Assembly: GCF_022651205.1 (NCBI RefSeq)
Contig: NZ_JALCQI010000002.1
Span: forward strand, 1 to 64,000
Length of the DNA stretch: 64,000 nt
Direction: 5' to 3'
From: Limosilactobacillus sp.
GTDB taxonomy: Bacteria > Bacillota > Bacilli > Lactobacillales > Lactobacillaceae
Shown: one piece after another, positions 10,180 through 19,480 of the stretch
Layout: every line of letters starts with the position of its first letter
Position numbering within the stretch: position 1 is the first letter of the stretch
Notes under the pieces: model-generated
Databases searched by the model: none
Seen by the model: only the letters and a program-made list of their open reading frames with translations
What the model was told of the DNA's origin: nothing
Translations under genes and position numbers: made by a program

Positions 10180-10290
10180 ATGACTAAAGATGCACTTAAG
10201 GTATTCATTAAATTTAACAATATTAACTGGTCAGCTCTTGATAGGGAGTCAGCTGCAACTGAACTTAGTTTAATCAGCAAGGATCTTTAA
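10180..10290 (+). CDS. Putative 36-aa small protein in its own transcript
   Basis: A short open frame reading MTKDALKVFIKFNNINWSAL then DRESAATELSLISKDL, stop TAA at 10288-10290. It is preceded by GAGG about 10 nt upstream, by a good promoter (10089-10117), and followed after about 100 nt by a strong terminator. The peptide is amphipathic rather than a membrane segment. The 3' part (10291-10387) can pair with itself (for example CGTATGG.. with CCATACT). It may be a small protein, a dual-function RNA, or an RNA with a chance frame. Family not recognised. Confidence 0.45.
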   Translation: MTKDALKVFIKFNNINWSALDRESAATELSLISKDL

Positions 10291-10387
10291 TCGTTCACGG
10301 TATGGTTAAGCATTATCTCCTCTCCCCCTATATATAATCGTATAATACTTAGCCATTAGCACCACGAATTGACCATACTAAAACATT

Positions 10388-10416
10388 GAGGCCGTTAAAC
10401 TCCCGGCCTCTTTTTT
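10388..10416 (+). terminator. Terminator of the small transcript
   Basis: GAGGCCG (10388-10394) and CGGCCTC (10404-10410) pair around a 9-nt loop, then six T. Confidence 0.85.
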
Positions 10417-10434
10417 ATTTTTCGCGGCAAATTA

Positions 10435-10451
10435 TTTGACCTTTTTTGACC
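10435..10451. promoter_or_regulatory. CtsR operator at clpP
   Basis: The reverse strand reads GGTCAAAAAAGGTCAAA, an exact CtsR heptad repeat. It overlaps the -35 (TTGACC, 10436-10441) of the clpP promoter, whose -10 TATAGT is at 10459-10464. Confidence 0.9.
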
Positions 10452-10475
10452 AAACTAGTATAGTATTCACATAAG

Positions 10476-10502
10476 TTAGCAAATATGACTAACAAGTGCT
10501 AA
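10476..10502. promoter_or_regulatory. Degenerate CIRCE-like element at clpP
   Basis: TTAGCAAAT - 9 nt - AAGTGCTAA. The spacing and the right half (8 of 9) fit the HrcA-binding CIRCE consensus; the left half matches 6 of 9. It lies in the clpP leader, just before the ribosome site. Confidence 0.5.
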
Positions 10503-10525
10503 AAATTAAGGGAGGCTAATCAGCT

Positions 10526-11119
10526 ATGAATTTAGTTCCTACTGTCATTGAGCAGTCATCTCGTGGCGAACGAGCTTATGACATTTACTCACGGCTTCTA
10601 AAGGATCGAATTATTATGTTATCCGGTCCAATCGAAGACGACATGGCTAATTCAATCGTTGCGCAATTGCTATTCTTGGATGCGCAAGATTCAACAAAAG
10701 ACATTTACCTTTACATTAATTCACCAGGTGGTGTGGTAACATCTGGAATGGCAATTTACGATACCATGAACTTCATTAAGTCAGATGTTCAAACCATCGT
10801 TATCGGTATGGCTGCTTCTATGGCCAGTGTTCTTGTATCATCTGGTGCTAAGGGTAAGCGTTTTGGTTTGCCACACTCACAAGTTTTGATTCACCAACCA
10901 TCTGGTGGTGCTCAAGGTCAACAAACCGAAATTGAAATTGCTGCTACTGAAATCTTAAAGACCCGGAAGATGATTAACGGAATCCTGGCAAAGAATTCAG
11001 GACAACCAATTGAAAAGATTAACCGTGATACCGAACGTGACCACTACTTAACTGTTCAAGAAGCTGTTGATTATGGCTTACTTGATGGGATTATGGAAAA
11101 CAACTCTAAGTTAAAGTAA
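10526..11119 (+). CDS. clpP: ATP-dependent Clp protease proteolytic subunit
   Basis: A 197-aa serine protease that forms the tetradecameric chamber fed by ClpC/ClpX/ClpE. The nucleophile is in GMAASMAS, the His in [11 protein letters not shown], and the Asp in [11 protein letters not shown]. The N-terminus [20 protein letters not shown] is typical. Expression is probably heat- and stress-inducible through the CtsR box and perhaps HrcA. Convergent with whiA across a bidirectional terminator. Confidence 0.98.
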   Translation: MNLVPTVIEQSSRGERAYDIYSRLLKDRIIMLSGPIEDDMANSIVAQLLFLDAQDSTKDIYLYINSPGGVVTSGMAIYDTMNFIKSDVQTIVIGMAASMASVLVSSGAKGKRFGLPHSQVLIHQPSGGAQGQQTEIEIAATEILKTRKMINGILAKNSGQPIEKINRDTERDHYLTVQEAVDYGLLDGIMENNSKLK

Positions 11120-11131
11120 TCTATGTAACAC

Positions 11132-11165
11132 AAAAAGGAGACTGAAAATTTCGGTCTCCTTTTTT
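11132..11165. terminator. Bidirectional terminator between clpP and whiA
   Basis: AAAAAGGAGACTG and CGGTCTCCTTTTTT pair with A- and T-runs on either side, so it can serve both convergent genes. Confidence 0.9.
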
Positions 11166-11176
11166 ATTTTAAAATT

Positions 11177-12118
11177 TTATGGTGCAACGGCCTTAGTTCT
11201 TAGTTCGTCGGCATACGCGTTTAGTTTACGTAGTCGGTGATTAACACCTGACTTTGAAATTGGTCCACCCGGTACTAATTCGCCAAGTTCTTTTAAACTA
11301 ACCTCTTGGTGAGCAAGTCGTGTTTCAGCGATTTCCCGAAGTTTATCGGGAAGACTCTCTAAGCCAACACTCGATTCAATTAACTTAATATTTTCGATCT
11401 GCTTCGTTGATGCGTTCGCGATCTTATTCATATTGGCATTCTCACAGTTAACTAGCCGGTTAACAGAATTACGCATGTCGCGAACTATCCGGACATTCTC
11501 AAACTGAAGCATCGAATTTGTTGCGCCAATCAGCGACATAAAGTTAGCAATTTTTTCAGCTTCCTTCAGGTAAACAATATAGCCGCTTCGTCGCGCCGTA
11601 GTCTGTGCGTTCAAGCCAAACTTATTCATCATTTGAGCAATTGTTTCGTTATGTTCCTCGTATAATGAATAAATCTCTAAGTGGTAACGGGATGTTTCCG
11701 GATTATTAACGGATCCACCAGCCAAAAAGGCCCCCCGTAAATATGACCGAACCATCCATTCATCCTTTAGTAGCTTCAACGGAACCTTTTCCTTGATTTG
11801 CATCCCCTGCAAAATTTGCAGGTCATCAAGGACTCGCTGTGCAGAATACCGTAGTCGTACGATATATTGGTTATTCTTCTTTAGCTTCATCTTCCGGCGA
11901 ACAACAATTTCACTCTCTACATGGTAAAAATCTTTCAATAACGAATAAATTCGCCGAGCGATCGCTGGGTTTTCAGTCTGAATGTTCAATACCAAATGAT
12001 GATTACTAATTCCGAGCGAACCATTCATCCTAATTAAAGCCATTAGCTCCGCCTTAGCATTATCACGGTGTACCTTAATCGCAGTCAGCTCTTTTTTGAC
12101 TTCACTAGCATAGGACAT
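11177..12118 (-). CDS. whiA: DNA-binding protein WhiA
   Basis: A 313-aa member of the WhiA family: N-terminal degenerate LAGLIDADG-like domain ([15 protein letters not shown]) and C-terminal helix-turn-helix ([20 protein letters not shown]). In Gram-positives it influences cell division and chromosome segregation; its targets here are unknown. Third gene of rapZ-yvcK-whiA, only 13 bp after yvcK. Confidence 0.96.
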   Translation of the reverse strand: MSYASEVKKELTAIKVHRDNAKAELMALIRMNGSLGISNHHLVLNIQTENPAIARRIYSLLKDFYHVESEIVVRRKMKLKKNNQYIVRLRYSAQRVLDDLQILQGMQIKEKVPLKLLKDEWMVRSYLRGAFLAGGSVNNPETSRYHLEIYSLYEEHNETIAQMMNKFGLNAQTTARRSGYIVYLKEAEKIANFMSLIGATNSMLQFENVRIVRDMRNSVNRLVNCENANMNKIANASTKQIENIKLIESSVGLESLPDKLREIAETRLAHQEVSLKELGELVPGGPISKSGVNHRLRKLNAYADELRTKAVAP

Positions 12119-12131
12119 GGATTGTCACCCC

Positions 12132-13118
12132 CTAATCGTGAACTTCATGGAGGCGGTTCATCAACTCGTTAACTACCTTGTCACGGTCATGAAATGCTCC
12201 GTTATCCTTTAATTGTAAGAAATTCGAACTAATTACACGGCATCCTTGTTTGCGTAACCCTTGGAAGTCATGGCTAACCGGCTGTGAAATCTCGTTCCAT
12301 TCCTTAAAATCAATATAGTTATCCGGGACTGGCTGGATATTAACCAGAACCGTATCAATGAAGTCTTTGCCAAGATGTTTATTCAGAACCCGAACATGAT
12401 CGGCATCAGTAAAGTGATCGGTTTCACCCTTTTGCGTCATAATATTGCAAATATAAACAACTTCGGCATTACTTTCCCGAACCGCCTTCGCAACGTCATG
12501 AATCATTAAGTTCGGTAAGATACTCGTAAACAGGCTTCCAGGTCCCAAAACAATTTGGTCAGCATCATGAATAGCCCTGATTACTTCAGGCACTGCCTTG
12601 GCTTTATGACCATCCTTATCGTTTGAAGGGGTTACCCAGACTCGCCTAATTTGTTTATGAGCCTTAGTAATTTCCGACTCACCGCTCAAGGTTGAACCAT
12701 CAGAAAACTCGGCATTTAACGTTAGTGGTTCATTAGAGACTGGGAAAACGTGTCCCCGAATTTCCATCATTTCCGAGAGTTCTTGAACAGCATCAAAAAT
12801 ATTTCCCTGCATTTCCGACAAAGCAGAAATAATTAAATTACCAATCGCGTGGCCCGCAAGAAATTGATCAGTTGTCTTAAAACGATACTGGAAAATTTCC
12901 CGCTGTAGCTTTGGCAATTCAGAAAGAGCAACCAAAACATTCCGGATATCACCAGGCGGAACAACGTTAATATAATTCCGCAAGATTCCCGATGAACCAC
13001 CATCATCGGCAACGGTAACTACCGCTGTAATTTCAGCATTTTGATCGCGTAATCCACGGAGAATAACTGGCAATCCAGTTCCCCCGCCGATCACAACGAT
13101 CTTTGGCTTGTGAAACAT
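12132..13118 (-). CDS. yvcK: Gluconeogenesis factor / UDP-sugar-binding protein YvcK (CofD-like)
   Basis: A 328-aa protein starting [18 protein letters not shown], with VADDGGSSG and PPGDIRNVL typical of the CofD/YvcK fold. YvcK proteins bind UDP-GlcNAc and help cell shape and peptidoglycan synthesis, especially on gluconeogenic carbon. Middle gene of the conserved rapZ-yvcK-whiA operon. Confidence 0.95.
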   Translation of the reverse strand: MFHKPKIVVIGGGTGLPVILRGLRDQNAEITAVVTVADDGGSSGILRNYINVVPPGDIRNVLVALSELPKLQREIFQYRFKTTDQFLAGHAIGNLIISALSEMQGNIFDAVQELSEMMEIRGHVFPVSNEPLTLNAEFSDGSTLSGESEITKAHKQIRRVWVTPSNDKDGHKAKAVPEVIRAIHDADQIVLGPGSLFTSILPNLMIHDVAKAVRESNAEVVYICNIMTQKGETDHFTDADHVRVLNKHLGKDFIDTVLVNIQPVPDNYIDFKEWNEISQPVSHDFQGLRKQGCRVISSNFLQLKDNGAFHDRDKVVNELMNRLHEVHD

Positions 13119-13137
13119 ATAATCCTTCCTCTACTGT

Positions 13138-14007
13138 TTATTTTGCTTTATCAACATCACGATGGTGAATATCGACCTGATAATTATCATTCTTCAGTTC
13201 ATCCGCAACCTTATTAGCGATCGTGACAGACCGGTGCTGACCACCAGTACAACCGATTGCAATCGTTAAGCTGCTCTTCCCCTCATGAATATAACCGGGC
13301 ATTGAAATTTCTAATAATGACTTTAGGTGACTATAGAAATTCTTTGCTAGTGGACTCTTCATTACATATTCCTGGACCGCTTTATCGTTCCCGGTTAAAT
13401 GCTTTAACTCAGGAACGTAGAATGGGTTTGGCAAGAAACGGACATCAAGGACAATATCCGCATCCAAAGGAATTCCATACTTAAAGCCGAATGACATTAC
13501 TTCAATGTAGAAATTACTTCCCTCGCCGTGGCCGAAAATTTTATTAATTCTCAGCTTTAAATTTCGTGGCGTCAAGGTTGTGGTGTCAATCCGAACATCC
13601 GCTTCACTCTTTAAGTTATTGAGTAGTTTCCGCTCAGCCGTGACCCCGTCCAATAACCGACCATGAGGGGCCAATGGATGTGAACGACGCGTTTCCTTGT
13701 AACGGGAAATCAACTTGACGTCAGACGCATCAAGGAACAAGACATTAACCTCTAAGTCCTGGCGCTGTTTCAATTCTTTTATTGAGGGCAATACTTGATC
13801 GTAAAATCCTTGCGAACGTGAGTCCATTACCATTGCGACTTTATCAAACTGGCTTGATTTTTCCATTACATCGACAAACTTCTCTGCTAAATTAGGCAAC
13901 ATATTGTCGAACACAAAGTAACCCAAATCTTCCAGGCTATGGACCGCAACCGTCTTTCCAGCACCGCTCATCCCAGTGATAATAACTACCCGCATCTTAT
14001 CCTCCAT
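13138..14007 (-). CDS. rapZ: RNase adapter protein RapZ (YvcJ), nucleotide-binding
   Basis: A 289-aa P-loop protein: Walker A GMSGAGKT at residues 12-19, the C-terminal domain contains IAIGCTGGQHRSV. In B. subtilis (YvcJ) it hydrolyses nucleotides; in E. coli RapZ controls GlmS synthesis through small RNAs. The frame stays open to 14202, but the extra 65 codons are translated family-A repeat, and GAGGGGG lies upstream of the ATG at 14005-14007, so the shorter start is used. First gene of the operon with yvcK (20 bp gap). Confidence 0.95.
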   Translation of the reverse strand: MEDKMRVVIITGMSGAGKTVAVHSLEDLGYFVFDNMLPNLAEKFVDVMEKSSQFDKVAMVMDSRSQGFYDQVLPSIKELKQRQDLEVNVLFLDASDVKLISRYKETRRSHPLAPHGRLLDGVTAERKLLNNLKSEADVRIDTTTLTPRNLKLRINKIFGHGEGSNFYIEVMSFGFKYGIPLDADIVLDVRFLPNPFYVPELKHLTGNDKAVQEYVMKSPLAKNFYSHLKSLLEISMPGYIHEGKSSLTIAIGCTGGQHRSVTIANKVADELKNDNYQVDIHHRDVDKAK

Positions 14008-14078
14008 GTTTTCCCCCTCTTTTCTACGCTTATACTCAACCATTGTACCACAACATCCCGGGCGTGTCTCAAAGCAGA

Positions 14079-14184
14079 GTGCCTTCGCCCCAAAGAGTTT
14101 CCGGAAAGCTAGCAATTTCTCCTGACGAAGGCGACTTGCGCCTAGGAAGGAGGTTGCTAGCTCTAGGAAACTCGGGCGAAGCAC
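14079..14184 (+). repeat. Family A hairpin element, copy A1
   Basis: A 106-nt imperfect palindrome. Outer arms GTGCCTTCGCCC (14079-14090) and GGGCGAAGCAC (14174-14184); next stem GAGTTTCC/GGAAACTC; inner stem GCTAGCAA/TTGCTAGC; apex with CTCCT/AGGAGG and GGCG..GCGCC. The conserved tail ...CCATGTTGCATTAG follows to about 14206. It lies between uvrA and rapZ and is the source of the false N-terminal extension of rapZ. Confidence 0.85.
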
Positions 14185-14251
14185 GTTTAGTCCATGTTGC
14201 ATTAGAAAGTTAGCTCGAGGAAGTTTAAGCTAAACACATTTATTAGAACCT

Positions 14252-14284
14252 AAAAAGAGACCGGCCTCTTCCACCAGTCTCTCA
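14252..14284 (-). terminator. Terminator of uvrBA
   Basis: Minus strand GAGAGACTGG / CCGGTCTC hairpin followed by TTTTTAGG, 12 bp after the uvrA stop. Confidence 0.85.
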
Positions 14285-14295
14285 TTGCTCATTAA

Positions 14296-17145
14296 CTATT
14301 TTTTCCGTTCTTCGAGTTCTTTATCCCGCTCCAACATCTTCTTTAGATATTGACCGGTATAGCTTTCCTTAACTTCTGCCACTTCTTCAGGGGTTCCGGT
14401 AGCGACAACGTAACCACCTGCTTCGCCACCTTCAGGGCCAAGGTCGATTAACCAATCCGCTGACTTAACAACATCAAGATCATGTTCGATTACCAAGACA
14501 GTATTTCCTGCATCCACTAACCGCTGAAGAACAGCTAAGAGCCGCTTAATATCATCCATATGTAGACCAGTTGTTGGTTCATCAAGGATATAGAAGCTCT
14601 TACCATGTGATTGGCGATGAAGTTCCGCAGCAAGCTTCATTCGCTGAGCTTCCCCACCAGAAAGGGTTGTGGCAGGTTGACCCAGTGTAACATAGCCTAG
14701 ACCAACGTCCTGAATCGTCTGCAACTTCCGTTTGATCTTTGGAATTGCACTAAAGAACTTCAGAGCTTCGGAAACCGTCATGTTGAGTACCTGTGAAATA
14801 TTCTTCCCCTTGTATTCAACTTCGAGTGTCTCCGAATTATAACGGGTCCCATGACAAACTTCACACGGTACATAAACATCGGGCAAAAAGTTCATTTCGA
14901 TCTTAATGATCCCGTCACCATGGCAAGCCTCACAACGGCCGCCCTTAACGTTAAAACTAAACCGTCCTTTATTGTAGCCACGCATTTTAGCCTGGTTCGT
15001 CTGGGCAAAGAGTTCTCGAATGTCATCAAAAACTCCAGTATAAGTTGCCGGGTTACTTCGTGGAGTCCGTCCGATTGGTGATTGATCAATATCAATTACC
15101 TTCTCGATATTTTTAACTCCGCTAATTGACTTATATTTCCCTGGCTTAGCTGAATTATTGTTCAGTTTTTGTGCCAGGATTCGTTTCAGGATCATGTTAA
15201 CCAGAGTTGATTTCCCAGAGCCCGAAACACCAGTAACACAAATAAACTTACCTAGTGGGAAGTCAACATCAATGTTCTTTAGGTTGTTCTCGGCGGCTCC
15301 TTTAAGGATCAGGTGTTTTCCGTTCCCTTCTCGTCGTTCTTTCGGTACCTCAATCATCTTTTTGCCGGAAAGATACTGACCAGTCAAGGACTTTCGTGAA
15401 CGCATAATCTGCTTAGGTGTCCCCGCAGCCATCACTTTGCCACCATTGGCTCCCGCACCAGGGCCAATATCAACAATGTAATCGGCCGCCCGCATCGTAT
15501 CCTCATCATGCTCGACAACAATTAGAGTGTTACCAAGATCCCGCATTGCTTTAAGCGAAGAGATCAGACGGTCATTGTCGCGCTGGTGCAACCCAATTGA
15601 CGGTTCATCAAGGACATACATTACTCCAGACAAGTTTGAACCAATCTGGGTTGCCAAACGAATCCGCTGAGCTTCACCACCAGAAAGTGTTCGTGCAGAA
15701 CGGCTTAAAGTCAGGTACTCAACACCAACATTCTTCATAAAGGTTAACCGGTCAAGAATTTCTTTCAGGATTGGCCGCGCAATCTTTTCTTTTTGTTCCG
15801 ATAACTTGATTCCCTTGAAAAACGGAATTTCCTTACTAATCGGTAATTCAGAAACTTCACCAATATTACGATCAGCAATTTTAACCGCCAGTGCCCGTTG
15901 GTTAAGCCGGTAGCCATGACAAGCTGGACATGGTAGCTCCGTCATGTACTTCCGCATCTGCTCGCGCGTAAAATCAGAATTAGTTTCCTTATACCGCCGT
16001 TTAATGTTATTAATGACCCCTTCAAACGGAACATCAACATCCCGAACGCCACCAAAATCGTTCTCATAATGGAAGTGGAAGGTTTGATCACCATTACCGT
16101 ACAAGACTTGCCGTTGTTGCTTCTTTGGCAACTTATTAAATGGCGTATCCATATCAATCCCGGCAGCTTTACAGAATTGTTCAAGGAGCTGTGGATAATA
16201 TTGTGAAGAAATCGGGTTCCACGGAATCATTGCTCCCTCACGAAGGGTCTTCGTCCGGTCGGGAACCACTAAGTCCACGTCAACTTCAAGCTTAGAGCCA
16301 AGGCCTTCACACTCTGGACAAGCTCCAATTGGCGCGTTAAAGGAGAATAACCGCGGTTCAAGCTCGCCCACGGTAAATCCACAGATCGGACAAGCATATT
16401 TCTCAGAAAATGGAATTGGTTCTCCACCGATCACATCTGCAATCGCATAGCCATCACTAAGACGCAGAGCCGCTTCAAACGAATCAAATAATCGTGAACG
16501 AATCCCATCCTTGATGATTATCCGGTCAATTACCACATTGATGGTATGCTTTTTATTCTTATCGAGTTCTGGAACTTCATCTAGTTCATAGGTTTCCCCG
16601 TCAACTTGAACCCGGACAAACCCTTCTTTTTTAATCTTTTCAAATACTTTCTTTTGCGTTCCCCGCTTATCACGGATGACTGGCGAAAGAATTTGTAGAC
16701 GGGTTCGCTCAGGGAGGTCTAAGACTCGGTCAACCATTTGATCAGGAGACTGACTGCTAATCGGGATATGGTCGTTAGGACAGATCGGTGTCCCAACCCG
16801 GGCCCACAGCAACCGGAGAAAATCATTGATCTCAGTTACTGTCCCTACCGTAGAACGCGGGTTATGAGAGGTCGTTTTTTGGTCGATTGAAATTGCCGGT
16901 GACAAACCATCAATCGAATCAACATCAGGCTTATCCATTTGTCCCAAGAACTGCCGTGCATATGCCGACAAGCTTTCAACGTAGCGTCGTTGACCTTCAG
17001 CGTATAAGGTATCGAACGCTAAGGAACTTTTCCCTGAACCCGATAAACCGGTAATAACCACTAGTTTATTCTTAGGGATCTTAACATCAATATTCTTTAA
17101 ATTATGTGCTCGTGCACCGTGGATAATAATTTTATCGTTTGCCAC
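14296..17145 (-). CDS. uvrA: Excinuclease ABC subunit A
   Basis: A 949-aa DNA-damage recognition ATPase of nucleotide-excision repair. Two ABC modules are visible: Walker [13 protein letters not shown] and [12 protein letters not shown], signatures [12 protein letters not shown] and [12 protein letters not shown], plus zinc-finger Cys pairs CPIC...CPEC and CEAC...CEVC. Works as a dimer loading UvrB. Directly downstream of uvrB (23 bp), so one operon. No LexA-type box was recognised upstream. Confidence 0.98.
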   Translation of the reverse strand: MANDKIIIHGARAHNLKNIDVKIPKNKLVVITGLSGSGKSSLAFDTLYAEGQRRYVESLSAYARQFLGQMDKPDVDSIDGLSPAISIDQKTTSHNPRSTVGTVTEINDFLRLLWARVGTPICPNDHIPISSQSPDQMVDRVLDLPERTRLQILSPVIRDKRGTQKKVFEKIKKEGFVRVQVDGETYELDEVPELDKNKKHTINVVIDRIIIKDGIRSRLFDSFEAALRLSDGYAIADVIGGEPIPFSEKYACPICGFTVGELEPRLFSFNAPIGACPECEGLGSKLEVDVDLVVPDRTKTLREGAMIPWNPISSQYYPQLLEQFCKAAGIDMDTPFNKLPKKQQRQVLYGNGDQTFHFHYENDFGGVRDVDVPFEGVINNIKRRYKETNSDFTREQMRKYMTELPCPACHGYRLNQRALAVKIADRNIGEVSELPISKEIPFFKGIKLSEQKEKIARPILKEILDRLTFMKNVGVEYLTLSRSARTLSGGEAQRIRLATQIGSNLSGVMYVLDEPSIGLHQRDNDRLISSLKAMRDLGNTLIVVEHDEDTMRAADYIVDIGPGAGANGGKVMAAGTPKQIMRSRKSLTGQYLSGKKMIEVPKERREGNGKHLILKGAAENNLKNIDVDFPLGKFICVTGVSGSGKSTLVNMILKRILAQKLNNNSAKPGKYKSISGVKNIEKVIDIDQSPIGRTPRSNPATYTGVFDDIRELFAQTNQAKMRGYNKGRFSFNVKGGRCEACHGDGIIKIEMNFLPDVYVPCEVCHGTRYNSETLEVEYKGKNISQVLNMTVSEALKFFSAIPKIKRKLQTIQDVGLGYVTLGQPATTLSGGEAQRMKLAAELHRQSHGKSFYILDEPTTGLHMDDIKRLLAVLQRLVDAGNTVLVIEHDLDVVKSADWLIDLGPEGGEAGGYVVATGTPEEVAEVKESYTGQYLKKMLERDKELEERKK

Positions 17146-17168
17146 GAAAAATTCACTCCCCTTTACCT

Positions 17169-19211
17169 TTAACTATGCTTCACCCGTTTCGTTTTCTTTC
17201 CTGTTGACTGTGCCTTTAGCTCCATCACCGTATCACGGAGAGTTGCAGCCTGTTCAAAGTCAAGCCGTTTAGCAGCATCTCTCATTTGCTCAGTCAACTC
17301 TTCGATCATCTTTGCTTGATCATCCTTCTTGAGCTTAGCAAAGTCCTTAACAGTAAATTCTGTACTATCTTCTTTTTCTCCACTGTCAGCAGTCTTGGTA
17401 GTTGAGGAAATTGCATCTTGAATTGGCTTAATAATCGTCTTCGGGGTAATCCCGTGCTTCTTATTGTAAGCCATTTGAATTTCCCGCCGCCGCTTAGTTT
17501 CATCAATTGCCTTTTGCATTGAGTCGGTGACAGTGTCCGCATACATGATAACTGAACCATGAGCATTCCGGGCTGCCCGACCGATCGTTTGAATCAAGGA
17601 ACGTTCATTCCGCAAGAACCCTTCCTTATCAGCATCAAGAATTGCAACTAACGATACTTCAGGAACATCCAATCCTTCCCGCAACAGGTTAATTCCAACC
17701 AAGACATCAAACTTGCCTAGTCGGAGATCACGGATAATCTGCGTCCGTTCCAGAGTCTTAATGTCACTGTGCAGGTACTTCACCTTTAACCCAAGATCCT
17801 TCAGGTAGTCTGTTAAATCTTCTGACATTTTCTTCGTCAAGGTTGTTATAAAGACCCGCTCATGCTTTTCAATCCGCTTATTAATTTCACCAACAAGGTC
17901 GTCAATTTGCCCCATTACAGGACGAACTTCAATGGTTGGATCAAGCAACCCAGTTGGCCGAATGATTTGTTGAACAACATGATCGGTTTGCGCCATTTCA
18001 TATGGGCCAGGAGTGGCGGACATATAAACGACTTGATGGACATGCTTTTCAAATTCAGCTAACTTCAACGGCCGGTTATCAAGTGCGCTCGGCAACCGAA
18101 AGCCGTAATCAATCAGCATCTGCTTCCGGGCACGGTCACCGTTATACATCCCCCGAACCTGTGGCATTGTTTGGTGGGATTCATCAACTACCAATAGGAA
18201 ATCCTTCGGGAAGAAGTCTAACAGGGTGTATGGTGGTTCACCGGGCTTCCGACCATCCATATAACGAGAGTAGTTTTCAATCCCGTTACAATAGCCCATT
18301 TCACGGAGCATTTCAATATCATACGTTGTTCGTTGCTGGATCCGTTCCGCTTCAAGTAATTTACCTTCCTTGGTAAACTTCTTAACCTGCTTTTTCATGT
18401 CGTTTTCGATCTGCGGCAATGCCCGATCCATAATCTCTTCACTGGTTAAAAAGTGGGTAGCTGGAAAGATCGAAACGTGCTCACGATCACCGATTACCTC
18501 ACCGGTAAGCGCATCAACTTCACGAATCCGGTCAATCTCGTCACCAAAGAATTCAATCCGTAATGCCTTATCTTCACGCGAAGCCGGAAATACTTCCACC
18601 ACGTCTCCATGAACCCGGAAACGTCCCCGTTGAAAGTCAATGTCGTTCCGTTCAAATTGAATATTAACTAATTCCCGAAGTAAGCGGTCACGTTCAATCT
18701 CTTGTCCTACCCGAAGTGAAACAACGTGGTTATGGTATTCACTTGGATCACCAAGGCCGAAAATACTTGAAACCGATGCGACGACAATTACATCATCCCG
18801 CTCCATTAAAGAACTAGTAGCTGAATGCCGAAGTTCATCAATCTCATCATTGATCGAGGCGTCCTTTTCAATATAGGTATCACTGGAAGGAACGTACGCT
18901 TCTGGTTGATAGTAATCGTAGTAGGAAACGAAGTACTCTACCGCATTGTGAGGGAAGAACTTCTTCATTTCGCTATAAAGCTGTCCCGCCAAAGTCTTAT
19001 TGTGTGACAGGATCAATGTCGGTTTATTCACCTTGGCGATAACATTTGAAATTGTAAAAGTCTTTCCAGTTCCAGTCGCCCCTAATAGGATCTGTGACTT
19101 TTCCCCGTTTTCGATCCCTGTAGTTAACTCTTTAATTGCCTCTGGCTGATCACCAGTTGGCTGATAGTCTGAAACTAATTCAAAATTTTTATGAGGTTGA
19201 CGATATATCAC
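17169..19211 (-). CDS. uvrB: Excinuclease ABC subunit B
   Basis: A 680-aa helicase-like damage verifier. It has Walker [11 protein letters not shown], the beta-hairpin region [12 protein letters not shown], motif [15 protein letters not shown] and a C-terminal UVR domain ([13 protein letters not shown]) that binds UvrC. It starts with GTG (19209-19211, reverse strand) 7 nt after GAGGAGG. The 5' region carries a GGAAGG/CCTTCC stem-loop (about 19240-19275) of unknown role. Confidence 0.98.
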   Translation of the reverse strand: MIYRQPHKNFELVSDYQPTGDQPEAIKELTTGIENGEKSQILLGATGTGKTFTISNVIAKVNKPTLILSHNKTLAGQLYSEMKKFFPHNAVEYFVSYYDYYQPEAYVPSSDTYIEKDASINDEIDELRHSATSSLMERDDVIVVASVSSIFGLGDPSEYHNHVVSLRVGQEIERDRLLRELVNIQFERNDIDFQRGRFRVHGDVVEVFPASREDKALRIEFFGDEIDRIREVDALTGEVIGDREHVSIFPATHFLTSEEIMDRALPQIENDMKKQVKKFTKEGKLLEAERIQQRTTYDIEMLREMGYCNGIENYSRYMDGRKPGEPPYTLLDFFPKDFLLVVDESHQTMPQVRGMYNGDRARKQMLIDYGFRLPSALDNRPLKLAEFEKHVHQVVYMSATPGPYEMAQTDHVVQQIIRPTGLLDPTIEVRPVMGQIDDLVGEINKRIEKHERVFITTLTKKMSEDLTDYLKDLGLKVKYLHSDIKTLERTQIIRDLRLGKFDVLVGINLLREGLDVPEVSLVAILDADKEGFLRNERSLIQTIGRAARNAHGSVIMYADTVTDSMQKAIDETKRRREIQMAYNKKHGITPKTIIKPIQDAISSTTKTADSGEKEDSTEFTVKDFAKLKKDDQAKMIEELTEQMRDAAKRLDFEQAATLRDTVMELKAQSTGKKTKRVKHS

Positions 19212-19480
19212 GAGTAATCCTCCTCAATACCCGAAAATGGAAGGCAACAACCACGCTTTGTGTCACCTTCCGCTTCTTTGGTCATAATTATCCCTTTTAG
19301 TTTATCACCAGAACATGCATTCGTCTATTGAAATGAAAGGACTAAATTGTCTCATATCAATACAATTGCTAGGCCAAAATTAACTTTATCTTAATCCTTC
19401 TTCTGGTTTGTTGATCGATGATTCCTTTTGTACATATAATATTAATGTTTAAATTTCTTAATATGGAAAGTTGGATAAAG

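Noticed and set aside
14008..14202. 65-codon N-terminal extension of RapZ
   Set aside because: It is translated family-A repeat; a strong ribosome site precedes the later ATG. The same applies to 39160-39276 (membrane protein) and the frame 55780-56181 opposite proB.
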